Positions 50,501 to 63,905 of a DNA stretch of 64,000 bases are shown one piece after another. The stretch is from Euwallacea fornicatus (Eukaryota; Arthropoda; Insecta; Coleoptera; Curculionidae). The notes under the pieces were generated by a model, which saw only the letters and a list, made by a program, of their open reading frames with translations, had not been told where the DNA came from and did not search any database. The stretch spans positions 124,001 through 188,000 of the forward strand of contig NW_027096032.1 of assembly GCF_040115645.1 (NCBI RefSeq). The letters run 5' to 3'. Numbering within the stretch: position 1 is the first letter of the stretch; each line of letters starts with the position of its first letter. Both the position numbers and the translations under genes were made by a program.

Positions 50501-52766
50501 ACATCTTTCGTGACTTTTCAAGATTTGAACCTACGTAACTTCGGCAAATGAGCTCCAAATACCTTCAATATTTATTAACAGAATAACCTCGTTGAGCACT
50601 TCATCATGACTCATAAGGCTTCATTCTGTCTTGGTGAGTTTTCTAGAAAACGAGTAATTTATGTGCTCAAACACACAACTTTCGTGACTTTTCAAGATTT
50701 GAACCTCCGTAACTTCGGCAAATGAGCTCCAAATACCTTCAAAATTTGACCACACAATCACCTCTTTGATTTCTTCATCATGACTCATAAGGCTTCATTC
50801 TGTCTTGGTGAGTTTTCTAGAAAACGTGTAATTTATGTCCTCAAACACACATCTTTCGTGACTTTTCAAGATTTGAACCTCCGTAACTTCGGCAAATGAG
50901 CTCCAAATACCTTCAAAATTTGACCACACAATCACCTCTTTGATCTCTTCGTCATGACTCATAAGGCTTCATTCTGTCTTGGTGAGTTTTCTAGAAAACG
51001 AGTAATTTATGTGCTCAAACACACATCTTTCGTGACTTTTCAAGATTTGAACCTACGAAACTTCGGCAAATGAGCTCCAAATACCTTCAAAATTTGACCA
51101 CACAATCACCTCTTTGATCTCTTCGTCATGACTCATAAGGCTTCATTCTGTCTTGGTGAGTTTTCTAGAAAACGAGTAATTTATGTGCTCAAACACACAT
51201 CTTTCCTGACTTTTCAAGATTTGAACCTACGAAACTTTGGCAAATGAGCTCCAAATACCTTCAAAATTTGACCACAGAATGACCTCTTTGAGCACTTCAT
51301 CATGACTCATAAGGCTTCATTCTGTCTTGGTGAGTTTTCTAGAAAACGAGTAATTTATGTGCTCAAACACACAACTTTCGTGACTTTTCAAGATTTGAAC
51401 CTCCGTAACTTCGGCAAATGAGCTCCAAATACCTTCAAAATTTGACCACAGAATCACCTCTTTGATCTCTTCATCATGACTCATAAGGCTTCATTCTGTC
51501 TTGGTGAGTTTTCTAGAAAACGTGTAATTTATGTCCTCAAACACACATCTTTCGTGACTTTTCAAGATTTGAACCTCCGTAACTTCGGCAAATGAGCTCC
51601 AAATACCTTCAAAATTTGACCACAGAATCACCTCTTTGAGCACTTCATCATGACTCATAAGGCTTCATTCTGTCTTGGTGAGTTTTCTAGAAAACGAGTA
51701 ATTTATGTGCTAAAACACACAACTTTCGTGACTTTTCAAGATTTGAACCTCCGTAACTTCGGCAAATGAGCTCCAAATACCTTCAAAATTTGACCACACA
51801 ATCACCTCTTTGATCTCTTCGTCATGACTCATAAGGCTTCATTCTGTCTTGGTGAGTTTTCTAGAAAACGTGTAATTTATGTCCTCAAACACACATCTTT
51901 CGTGACTTTTCAAGATTTGAACCTCCGTAACTTCGGCAAATGAGCTCCAAATACCTTCAATATTTAATAACAGAATAACCTCGTTGAGCACTTCATCATG
52001 ACTCATAAGGCTTCATTCTGTCTTGGTGAGTTTTCTAGAAAACGAGTAATTTATGTGCTGAAACACATATCTTTCGTGACTTTTCAAGATTTGAACCTCC
52101 GTAACTTCGGCAAATGAGCTCCAAATACCTTCAAAATTTGACCACAGAATCACCTCTTTGATGTCTTCATCATGACTCATAAGGCTTCATTCTGTCTTGG
52201 TGAGTTTTCTAGAAAACGAGTAGTTTATGTGCTCAAACACACATCTTTCGTGACTTTTCAAGATTTGAACCTACGTAACTTCGGCAAATGAGCTCCAAAT
52301 ACCTTCAATATTTATTAACAGAATAACCTCGTTGAGCACTTCATCATGACTCATAAGGCTTCATTCTGTCTTGGTGAGTTTTCTAGAAAACGAGTAATTT
52401 ATGTGCTCAAACACACAACTTTCGTGACTTTTCAAGATTTGAACCTCCGTAACTTCGGCAAATGAGCTCCAAATACCTTCAAAATTTGACCACACAATCA
52501 CCTCTTTGATTTCTTCATCATGACTCATAAGGCTTCATTCTGTCTTGGTGAGTTTTCTAGAAAACGTGTAATTTATGTCCTCAAACACACATCTTTCGTG
52601 ACTTTTCAAGATTTGAACCTCCGTAACTTCGGCAAATGAGCTCCAAATACCTTCAAAATTTGACCACACAATCACCTCTTTGATCTCTTCGTCATGACTC
52701 ATAAGGCTTCATTCTGTCTTGGTGAGTTTTCTAGAAAACGAGTAATTTATGTGCTCAAACACACAT
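44589..52766 (+). repeat. HOR of about nine monomers, G-A-B-P-D-E-C-P'-P
   Basis: G units (ctttcctgac, ctacgaa, tgacc) start repeats at 44589, 46155, 48069, 49461 and 51201, and again at 52767. Spacings are 1,566, 1,914, 1,392, 1,740 and 1,566 bases: 9, 11, 8, 10 and 9 monomers. The core G-A-B-P-D is the same in the first five. The B unit ends in gctaaaac and P has cacacaa with cttcgtc, both nearly restricted to this region. The second repeat is interrupted after D by C-E-A*-F-A-B. The third and fourth vary in their number of P units. The repeats at 49461 and 51201 share aactttggc, so they are a recent pair. The series is the most regular HOR in the window. Confidence 0.9.
49461..51200 (+). 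repeat. Ten-monomer HOR unit with a private G marker
   Basis: Begins with a G unit carrying aactttggc (a c-to-t change near 49497) also found in the next repeat's G at 51201 and nowhere else. It has three P-type units at its end: P' at 50679, P at 50853 and P at 51027, where the following repeat has two. The extra unit (51027) combines a ctacgaa start with a P cassette, a hybrid that looks like the scar of a one-monomer gain. Confidence 0.8.
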
Positions 52767-55202
52767 CTTTCCTGACTTTTCAAGATTTGAACCTACGAAA
52801 CTTCGGCAAATGAGCTCCAAATACCTTCAAAATTTGACCACAGAATGACCTCTTTGAGCACTTCATCATGACTCATAAGGCTTCATTCTGTCTTGGTGAG
52901 TTTTCTAGAAAACGAGTAATTTATGTGCTCAAACACACATCTTTCGTGACTTTTCAAGATTTGAACCTCCGTAACTTCGGCAAATGAGCTCCAAATACCT
53001 TCAAAATTTGACCACAGAATCACCTCTTTGATCTCTTCATCATGACTCATAAGGCTTCATTCTGTCTTGGTGAGTTTTCTAGAAAACGTGTAATTTATGT
53101 CCTCAAACACACATCTTTCGTGACTTTTCAAGATTTGAACCTCCGTAACTTCGGCAAATGAACTCCAAATACCTTCAATATTTAATAACAGAATAAACTC
53201 GTTGAGCACTTCATCATGACTCATAAGGCTTCATTCTGTCTTGGTGAGTTTTCTAGAAAACGAGTAATTTATGTGCTGAAACACATATCTTTCGTGACTT
53301 TTCAAGATTTGAACCTCCGTAACTTCGGCAAATGAGCTCCAAATACCTTCAAAATTTGACCACAGAATCACCTCTTTGATGTCTTCATCATGACTCATAA
53401 GGCTTCATTCTGTCTTGGTGAGTTTTCTAGAAAACGAGTAATTTATGTGCTCAAACACACAACTTTCGTGACTTTTCAAGATTTGAACCTCCGTAACTTC
53501 GGCAAATGAGCTCCAAATACCTTCAAAATTTGACCACAGAATCACCTCTTTGATCTCTTCATCATGACTCATAAGGCTTCATTCTGTCTTGGTGAGTTTT
53601 CTAGAAAACGTGTAATTTATGTCCTCAAACACACATCTTTCGTGACTTTTCAAGATTTGAACCTCCGTAACTTCGGCAAATGAGCTCCAAATACCTTCAA
53701 AATTTGACCACAGAATCACCTCTTTGAGCACTTCATCATGACTCATAAGGCTTCATTCTGTCTTGGTGAGTTTTCTAGAAAACGAGTAATTTATGTGCTC
53801 AAACACACAACTTTCGTGACTTTTCAAGATTTGAACCTCCGTAACTTCGGCAAATGAGCTCCAAATACCTTCAATATTTATTAACAGAATAACCTCGTTG
53901 AGCACTTCATCATGACTCATAAGGCTTCATTCTGTCTTGGTGAGTTTTCTAGAAAACGAGTAATTTATGTGCTCAAACACACAACTTTCGTGACTTTTCA
54001 AGATTTGAACCTCCGTAACTTCGGCAAATGAGCTCCAAATACCTTCAAAATTTGACCACAGAATCACCTCTTTGATCTCTTCATCATGACTCATAAGGCT
54101 TCATTCTGTCTTGGTGAGTTTTCTAGAAAACGTGTAATTTATGTCCTCAAACACACATCTTTCGTGACTTTTCAAGATTTGAACCTCCGTAACTTCGGCA
54201 AATGAGCTCCAAATACCTTCAAAATTTGACCACAGAATCACCTCTTTGAGCACTTCATCATGACTCATAAGGCTTCATTCTGTCTTGGTGAGTTTTCTAG
54301 AAAACGAGTAATTTATGTGCTCAAACACACAACTTTCGTGACTTTTCAAGATTTGAACCTCCGTAACTTCGGCAAATGAGCTCCAAATACCTTCAATATT
54401 TATTAACAGAATAACCTCGTTGAGCACTTCATCATGACTCATAAGGCTTCATTCTGTCTTGGTGAGTTTTCTAGAAAACGAGTAATTTATGTGCTCAAAC
54501 ACACAACTTTCGTGACTTTTCAAGATTTGAACCTCCGTAACTTCGGCAAATGAGCTCCAAATACCTTCAAAATTTGACCACAGAATCACCTCTTTGAGCA
54601 CTTCATCATGACTCATAAGGCTTCATTCTGTCTTGGTGAGTTTTCTAGAAAACGAGTAATTTATGTGCTCAAACACACAACTTTCGTGACTTTTCAAGAT
54701 TTGAACCTCCGTAACTTCGGCAAATGAGCTCCAAATACCTTCAAAATTTGACCACACAATCACCTCTTTGATCTCTTCATCATGACTCAGAAGGCTTCAT
54801 TCTGTCTTGGTGAGTTTTCTAGAAAACGTGTAATTTATGTCCTCAAACACACATCATTCGTGACTTTTCCAGCTTTGAACCTCCGTAACTTCGGCAAATG
54901 AGCTCCAAATACCTTCAATATTTATTAACAGAATAACCTCGTTGAGCACTTCATCATGACTCATAAGGCTTCATTCTGTCTTGGTGAGTTTTCTAGAAAA
55001 CGAGTAATTTATGTGCTCAAACACACATCTTTCGTGACTTTTCCAGATTTGAACCTCCGTAACTTCGGCAAATGAGCTCCAAATACCTTCAATATTTACT
55101 AACAGAATAACCTCATTGAGCTCTTCATCATGACTCATAAGGCTTCATTCTGTCTTGGTGAGTTTTCTAGAAAACGAGTAATTTATGTGCTGAAACACAT
55201 AT
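52767..55202 (+). repeat. HOR edge and A-B-C trimer duplication
   Basis: The last G-A start (52767) is followed by D with aactcc and taaactc, then E. The A-B-C series at 53463 is repeated at 53985 (522-bp period, identical endings), then B-P at 54507. The P unit at 54681 has cagaagg. At 54855 a C unit has cattcg and ccagctttg, and at 55029 a K-like unit has tttactaac. These are the first of the divergent variants that fill the right end. Confidence 0.82.
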
Positions 55203-58200
55203 CTTTCGTGACTTTTCAAGATTTGAACCTCCGTAACTTCGGCAAATGAGCTCCAAATACCTTCAAAATTTGACCACAGAATCACCTCTTTGATCTCTTC
55301 ATCATGACTCATAAGGCTTCATTCTGTCTTGGTGAGTTTTCTAGAAAACGAGTAATTTATGTGCTCAAACACACATCTTTCGTGACTTTTCAAGATTTGA
55401 ACCTCCGTAACTTCGGCAAATGAGCTCCAAATACCTTCAAAATTTGACCACAGAATCACCTCTTTGAGCACTTCATCATGACTCATAAGGCTTCATTCTG
55501 TCTTGGTGAGTTTTCTAGAAAACGAGTAATTTATGTGCTCAAACACACATCTTTCGTGATTTTTCAAGATTTGAACCTCCGTAACTTCGGCAAATGAGCT
55601 CCAAATACCTTCAAAATTTGACCACAGAATCACCTCTTTGAGCACTTCATCATGACTCATAAGGCTTCATTCTGTCTTGGTGAGTTTTCTAGAAAACGTG
55701 TAATTTATGTGCTCAAACACACATCTTTCGTGACTTTTCAAGATTTGAACCTCCGTAACTTCGGCAAATGAGCTCCAAATACCTTCAAAATTTGACCACA
55801 GAATCACCTCTTTGAGCACTTCATCATGACTCATACGGCTTCATTCTGTTTTGGTGAGTTTTCTAGAAAACGAGTAATTTATGTGCTCAAAGACACATCA
55901 TTCGTGACTTTTCCAGCTTTGAACCTCCGTAACTTCGGCAAATGAGCTCCAAATACCTTCAAAATTTGACCACAGAATCACCTCTTTGAGCACTTCATCA
56001 TGACTCATAAGGCTTCATTCTGTCTTGGTGAGTTTTCTAGAAAAAGAGTAATTTATGTGCTCAAACACACAACATTCGTGACTTTTCAAGATTTGAACCT
56101 CCGTAACTTCGGCAAATGAGCTCCAAATACCTACAAAATTTGACAACAGAACCACCTCGTGAAGCTCTTCATCATGATTTCATAAGGCTTCATTCTGTCT
56201 TGGTTTGTTCTCTAGAAAAAGAGGAATTTATGTGCTCAAACACACATCTTTCGCGACTTTTCAAGATTTGAACCTCCGTAACTTCGGCAAATGAGCTCCA
56301 AATACCTACAAAATTTGACCACAGAATCACCTCTTTGAGCACTTCATCTTGACTCATAAGGCTTCATTCTGTCTTGGTGAGTTTTCTAGAGAACGTCTAA
56401 TTTATGTGCTCAAACACACAACTTTCGTGACTTTTCCAGCTTTGAACCTCGTAACTTCGGCAAATGAGCTCCAAATACCTTCAAAATTTGACCACAGAAT
56501 CATCTCTTTGAGCACTTCATCTTGACTCATAAGGCTTCATTCTGTCTTGGTGAGTTTTCTAGAAAACGAGTAATTTATGTGCTCAAACACACAACTTTCG
56601 TGACTTTTCCAGCTTTGAACCTCGTAACTTCGGCAAATGAGCTCCAAATACCTTCAAAATTTGACCACAGAATCACCTCTTTGAGCACTTCATCTTGACT
56701 CATAAGGCTTCATTCTGTCTTGGTGAGTTTTCTAGAAAACGAGTAATTTATGTGCTCAAACACACATCTTTCGTGACTTTTCAAGATTTGAACCTACGTA
56801 ACTTCGGCAAATGAACTCCAAATACCTTCAAAATTTGACCACAGAATCACCTCTTTGAGCACTTCATCATGACTCATAAGGCTTCATTCTGTCTTGGTGA
56901 GTTTTCTAGAAAACGAGTAATTTATGTGCTCAAACACACAACTTTCGTGACTTTTCAAGATTTGAACCTCCGTAACTTCGGCAAATGAGCTCCAAATACC
57001 TACAAAATTTGACCACAGAATCACCTCTTTGAGCACTTCATCATGACTCATAAGGCTTCATTCTGTCTTGGTGAGTTTTCTAGTGAACGTCTAATTTATG
57101 TGCTCAAACACACAACTTTCGTGACTTTTCCAGCTTTGAACCTCGTAACATCGGCAAATGAGCTCCAAATACCTTCAAAATTTGACCACAGAATCACCTC
57201 TTTGAGCACTTCATCTTGACTCATAAGGCTTCATTCTGTCTTGGTGAGTTTTCTAGAAAACGAGTAATTTATGTGCTCAAACACACATCTTTCCTGACTT
57301 TTCAAGATTTGAACCCACGAAACTTCGGCAAATGAGCTCCAAATACCTTCAAAATTTGACCACAGAATGACCTCTTTGAGCACTTCATCATGACTCATAA
57401 GGCTTCATTCTGTCTTGGTGAGTTTTCTAGAAAACGAGTAATTTATGTGCTCAAACACACAACTTTCGTGACTTTTCAAGATTTGTACCTCCGTAACTTC
57501 GGCAAATGAGCTCCAAATACCTTCAAAATTTGACCACAGAATCACCTCTTTGATCTCTTCATCATGACTCATAAGGCTTCATTCTGTCTTGGTGAGTTTT
57601 CTAGAAAACGTGTAATTTATGTGCTCAAACACACATCTTTCGTGACTTTTCCAGATTTGAAACTCCGTAACTTCGGCAAATGAGCTCCAAATACCTTCAA
57701 AATTTGACCACAGAATCACCTCTTTGATCTCTTCGTCATGACTCATAAGGCCTCATTCTGTCTTCGTGAGTTTTCTAGAAAACGTGTAATTTATGTCCTC
57801 AAACACACATCTTTCGTGACTTTTCAAGATTTGAACCTCCGTAACTTCGGCAAATGAGCTCCAAATACCTTCAAAATTTGACCACACAATCACCTCTTTG
57901 ATCTCTTCGTCATGACTCATAAGGCTTCATTCTGTCTTGGTGAGTTTTCTAGAAAACGAGTAATTTATGTGCTCAAACACACAACTTTCGTGACTTTTCC
58001 ACCTTTGAACCTCCGTAACTTCGGCAAATGAGCTTCAAATATCTTCAAAATTTGACAACAGAACCACCTCGTGAAGCTCTTCATCATGATTTCATAAGGC
58101 TTCATTCTGTCTTGGTTTGTTCTCTAGAAAAAGAGGAATTTATGTGCTCAAACACACATCTTTCGCGACTTTTCAAGATTTGAACCTCCGTAACTTCGGC

Positions 58201-61200
58201 AAATGAGCTCCAAATACCTTCAAAATTTGACCACACAATCACCTCTTTGATCTCTTCATCATGACTCATAAGGCTTCATTCTGTCTTGGTGAGTTTTCTA
58301 GAAAACGAGTAATTTATGTGCTCAAACACACAACTTTCGTGACTTTTCCACCTTTGAACCTCCGTAACTTCGGCAAATGAGCTTCAAATATCTTCAAAAT
58401 TTGACAACAGAACCACCTCGTGAAGCTCTTCATCATGATTTCATAAGGCTTCATTCTGTCTTGGTTTGTTCTCTAGAAAAAGAGGAATTTATGTGCTCAA
58501 ACACACATCTTTCGCGACTTTTCAAGATTTGAACCTCCGTAACTTCGGCAAATGAGCTCCAAATACCTACAAAATTTGACCACAGAATCACCTCTTTGAG
58601 CACTTCATCATGACTCATAAGGCTTCATTCTGTCTTCGTGAGTTTTCTAGAAAACGAGTAATTTATGTGCTCAAACACACAACTTTCGTGACTTTTCAAG
58701 ATTTGAACCTCCGTAACTTCGGCAAATGAGCTCCAAATACCTTCAAAATTTGACCACACAATCACCTCTTTGATCTCTTCATCATGACTCAGAAGGCTTC
58801 ATTCTGTCTTGGTGAGTTTTCTAGAAAACGTGTAATTTATGTCCTCAAACACACATCTTTCGTGACTTTTCAAGATTTGAACCTCCGTAACTTCGGTAAA
58901 TGAGCTCCAAATACCTTCAAAATTTGACCACACAATCACCTCTTTGATCTCTTCGTCATGACTCATAAGGCTTCATTCTGTCTTGGTGAGTTTTCTAGAA
59001 ATCGAGTAATTTATGTCCTCAAACACACATCTTTCGTGACTTTTCAAGATTTGAACCTCCGTAACTTCGGCAAATGAGCTCCAAATACCTTCAATATTTA
59101 ATAACAGATTAACCTCGATGAGCACTTCATCATGACTCATAAGGCTTCATTCTGTCTTGGTGAGTTTTCTAGAAAACGAGTAATTTATGTGCTCAAACAC
59201 ACATCTTTCGTGACTTTTCCAGATTTGAACCTCCGTAACTTCGGCAAATGAGCTCCAAATACCTTCAATATTTACTAACAGAATAACCTCATTGAGCTCT
59301 TCATCATGACTCATAAGGCTTCATTCTGTCTTGGTGAGTTTTCTAGAGAACGTCTAATTTATGTGCTCAAACACACAACTTTCGTGACTTTTCCACCTTT
59401 GAACCTCCGTAACTTCGGCAAATGAGCTTCAAATATCTTCAAAATTTGACAACAGAACCACCTCGTGAAGCTCTTCATCATGATTTCATAAGGCTTCATT
59501 CTGTCTTGGTTTGTTCTCTAGAAAAAGAGGAATTTATGTGCTCAAACACACATCTTTCGAGACTTTTCAAGATTTGAACCTCCGTAACTTCGGCAAATGA
59601 GCTCCAAATACCTACAAAATTTGACCACAGAATCACCTCTTTGAGCACTTCATCATGACTCATAAGGCTTCATTCTGTCTTGGTGAGTTTTCTAGAAAAC
59701 GAGTAATTTATGTGCTGAAACACATATCTTTCGTGACTTTTCAAGATTTGAACCTCCGTAACTTCGGCAAATGAGCTCCAAATACCTTCAAAATTTGACC
59801 ACAGAATCACCTCTTTGATCTCTTCATCATGACTCATAAGGCTTCATTCTGTCTTGGTGAGTTTTCTAGAAAACGAGTAATTTATGTGCTCAAACACACA
59901 TCTTTCGTGACTTTTCAAGATTTGAACCTCCGTAACTTCGGCAAATGAGCTCCAAATACCTTCAATATTTAATAACAGATTAACCTCGATGAGCACTTCA
60001 TCATGACTCATAAGGCTTCATTCTGTTTTGGTGAGTTTTCTAGAAAACGAGTAATTTATGTGCTCAAAGACACATCATTCGTGACTTTTCCAGCTTTGAA
60101 CCTCCGTAACTTCGGCAAATGAGCTCCAAATACCTTCAAAATTTGACCACAGAATCACCTCTTTGAGCACTTCATCATGACTCATAAGGCTTCATTCTGT
60201 CTTGGTGAGTTTTCTAGAAAACGAGTAATTTATGTGCTCAAACACACAACATTCGTGACTTTTCAAGATTTGAAACTCCGTAACTTCGGCAAATGAGCTC
60301 CAAATACCTACAAAATTTGACAACAGAACCACCTCGTGAAGCTCTTCATCATGATTTCATAAGGCTTCATTCTGTCTTGGTGAGTTTTCTAGAAAACGAG
60401 TAATTTATGTGCTCAAACACACATCTTTCCTGACTTTTCAAGATTTGAACCCACGAAACTTCGGCAAATGAGCTCCAAATACCTTCAAAATTTGACCACA
60501 GAATGACCTCTTTGAGCACTTCATCATGACTCATAAGGCTTCATTCTGTCTTGGTGAGTTTTCTAGAAAACGAGTAATTTATGTGCTCAAACACACAACT
60601 TTCGTGACTTTTCAAGATTTGTACCTCCGTAACTTCGGCAAATGAGCTCCAAATACCTTCAAAATTTGACCACAGAATCACCTCTTTGATCTCTTCATCA
60701 TGACTAATAAGGCTTCATTCTGTCTTGGTGAGTTTTCTAGAAAACGTGTAATTTATGTGCTCAAACACACATCTTTCGTGACTTTTCCAGATTTGAAACT
60801 CCGTAACTTCGGCAAATGAGCTCCAAATACCTTCAAAATTTGACCACAGAATCACCTCTTTGATCTCTTCGTCATGACTCATAAGGCCTCATTCTGTCTT
60901 CGTGAGTTTTCTAGAAAACGTGTAATTTATGTCCTCAAACACACATCTTTCGTGACTTTTCAAGATTTGAACCTCCGTAACTTCGGCAAATGAGCTCCAA
61001 ATACCTTCAATATTTAATAACAGAATAACCTCGTTGAGCACTTCATCATGACTCATAAGGCTTCATTCTGTCTTGGTGAGTTTTCTAGAAAACGAGTAAT
61101 TTATGTCCTCAAACACACATCTTTCGTGACTTTTCAAGATTTGAACCTCCGTAACTTCGGCAAATGAGCTCCAAATACCTTCAAAATTTGACCACAGAAT

Positions 61201-61468
61201 CACCTCTTTGAGCACTTCATCATGACTCATAAGGCTTCATTCTGTCTTGGTGAGTTTTCTAGAAAACGTGTAATTTATGTCCTCAAACACACATCTTTCG
61301 TGACTTTTCAAGATTTGAACCTCCGTAACTTCGGCAAATGAGCTCCAAATACCTTCAATATTTAATAACAGAATAACCTGGTTGAGCACTTCATCATGAC
61401 TCATAAGGCTTCATTTTGTCTTGGTGAGTTTTCTAGAAAACGAGTAGTTTATGTGCTCAAACACATAT
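55203..61468 (+). repeat. Divergent right block with 173- and 175-bp monomers
   Basis: B-like units dominate, with many private changes: ccagctttg, ctacaaaattt, catcttgac, gagaacgtct, tgttttgg. Units at 56422, 56595 and 57116 are 173 bp through loss of one c in cctccg. F' units at 56073, 57985, 58334, 59379 and 60250 are 175 bp, with catgatttcat in place of catgactcat and cgtgaagctc. The trio at 57289 (ccacgaa, tttgtacc, then aactcc with cttcgtc and ggcctc) recurs at 60425, 3,136 bases away. Lower homogeneity than the left 55 kb is expected near the edge of an array. Confidence 0.85.
57985..58508 (+). repeat. F'-P-F' cluster (349-bp period)
   Basis: Two 175-bp F' units at 57985 and 58334 flank a 174-bp unit that begins ctttcgcgac. 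Both F' units have cacctttg, agcttcaaatatcttc, catgatttcat, ggtttgttctctag and aaagagg, and they look identical. A third such unit is at 59379, while related units at 56073, 60250 and 62513 keep only part of these changes. This is a diverged subfamily confined to the right end. Confidence 0.85.
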
Positions 61469-63905
61469 TTTTCGTGACTTTTCAAGTTTTGAACCTCCGT
61501 AACTTCGGCAAATGAGCTCCAAATACCTTCAATATTTGACAACAGAATAACCTCGTTGAGCACTTCATGATGACTCATAAGGCTTCATTCTGTCTTGGTG
61601 AGTTTTCTAGAAAACGAGTAATTTATGTGCTCAAACACACATCTTTCCTGACTTTTCAAGATTTGAATCTCAGGAACTTCGGCAAATGAGCTCCAAATAC
61701 CTTCAAAATTTGACCAAAGAATCACCTCTTTGATCTCTTCATCATGACTCATAAGGCTTCATTCTGTCTTGGTGAGTTTTCTAGAAAACGAGTAATTTAT
61801 GTGCTCAAACACACATCTTTCGTGACTTTTCAAGATTTGAACCTCCGTAACTTCGGCAAATGAGCTCCAAATACCTTCAAAATTTGACAACAGAATAACC
61901 TCGTTGAGCACTTCATCATGACTCATAAGGCTTCATTCTGTCTTGGTGAGTTTTCTAGAAAACGAGTAATTTATGTGCTCAAACACACATCTTTCCTGAC
62001 TTTTCAAGATTTGAATCTCAGGAACTTCGGCAAATGAGCTCCAAATACCTTCAAAATTTGACAACAGAATCACCTCGTGGAGCTCTTCATCATGACTCAT
62101 AAGGATTCATTGTATCTTGGTGAATTTTCTAGAAAACGAGTAAATTAAGTGCTCAAACACACATCTTTCGTGACTTTTCAAGATTTGAACCTCCGTAACT
62201 TCGGCAAATGAGCTCCAAATACCTTCAAAATTTGACCACAGAATCACCTCTTTGATCTCTTCATCATGACTCATAATGCTTCATTCTGTCTTGGTGAGTT
62301 TTCTAGAAAACGAGTAATTTATGTGCTCAAACACACATCTTTCGTGACTTTTCAAGATTTGAACCTCCGTAACTTCGGCAAATGAGCTCCAAATACCTTC
62401 AATATTTATTAACAGAATAACCTCGTTGAGCACTTCATCATGACTCATAAGGCTTCATTCTGTCTTGGTGAGTTTTCTAGAAAACGAGTAATTTATGTGC
62501 TCAAACACACATCTTTCCTGACTTTTCAAGATTTGAATCTCAGGAACTTCGGCAAATGAGCTCCAAATGCCTTCAAAATTTGACAACAGAACCACCTCGT
62601 GAAGCTCTTCATCATGATTTCATAAGGCTTCATTCTGTCTTGGTGAGTTCTCTAGAAAAAGAGGAATTTATGTGCTCAAACACACATCTTTCGCGACTTT
62701 TCGAGATTTGAACCTCCGTAACTTCGACAAATGAGCTCCAAATACCTTCAAAATTTGACCACAGAATCACCTCTTTGAGCACTTCATCATGACTCTTAAG
62801 GCTTCATTCTGTCTTCGTGAGTTTTCTAGAAAACGAGTAATTTATGTGCTGAAACACATATCTTTCGTGACTTTTCAAGATTTGAACCTCCGTAACTTCG
62901 GCAAATGAGCTCCAAATACCTTCAAAATTTGACCACAGAATCACCTCTTTGAGCACTTCATCATGACTCTTAAGGCTTCATTCTGTCTTCGTGAGTTTTC
63001 TAGAAAACGAGTAATTTATGTGCTGAAACACATATCTTTCGTGACTTTTCAAGATTTGAACCTCCGTAACTTCGGCAAATGAGCTCCAAATACCTTCAAA
63101 ATTTGACCACAGAATCACCTCTTTGAGCACTTCATCATGACTCATAAGGCTTCATTCTGTCTTGGTGAGTTTTCTAGAAAACGAGTAATTTATGTGCTCA
63201 AACACATATCTTTCCTGACTTTTCAAGATTTGAATCTCAGGAACTTCGGCAAATGAGCTCCAAATACCTTCAAAATTTGACCACAGAATCACCTCTTTGA
63301 TCTCTTCATCATGACTAATAAGGCTTCATTCTATCTTGGTGAGTTTTCTAGAAAACGAGTAATTTATGTGCTCAAACACACATCTTTCGTGACTTTTCCA
63401 GATTTGAACCTCCGTAACTTCGGCAAATGAGCTCCAAATACCTTCAAAATGTGACAACAGAATAACCTCGTTGAGCACTTCATCATGACTCATAAGGCTT
63501 CATTCTGTCTTGGTGAGTTTTCTAGAAAACGAGTAATTTATATGCTCAAACACACATCTTTCCTGACTTTTCAAGATTTGAATCTCAGGAACTTCGGCAA
63601 ATGAGCTCCAAATACCTTCAAAATTTGACAACAGAATCACCTCCTGGAGCTCTTCATCATGACTCATAAGGCTTCATTGTATCTTGGTGAATTTTCTAGA
63701 AAACGAGTAAATTAAGTGCTCAAACACACATCTTTCGTGACTTTTCCAGATTTGAACCTCCGTAATTTCGGCAAATGAGCTCCAAATACCTTCAAAATTT
63801 GACAACAGAATAACCTCGTTGAGCACTTCATCATGACTCATAAGGCTTCATTCTGTCTTGGTGAGTTTTCTAGAAAACGAGTAATTTATGTGCTCAAACA
63901 CACAT
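61469..63905 (+). repeat. Terminal block with tctcaggaac monomers
   Basis: After the L unit at 61469, units at 61643, 61991, 62513, 63210 and 63558 read aatctcaggaac where most have aacctccgtaac, removing one CpG. The series starting at 61643 returns at 63210 (1,567 bases, nine monomers including one of 175 bp). In both, the third unit has cattgtatc, gaattttct and gtaaattaagtg. Between them lie three B units, two with actcttaagg and cttcgtgag. This is a second, independent nine-unit HOR of older, more diverged monomers. Confidence 0.82.

Noticed and set aside
56073..62687. 175-bp F' units as insertions of a different element
   Set aside because: The extra base is a single t change within catgatttcat, and the rest aligns along the full monomer. 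They are diverged monomers, not an inserted element.
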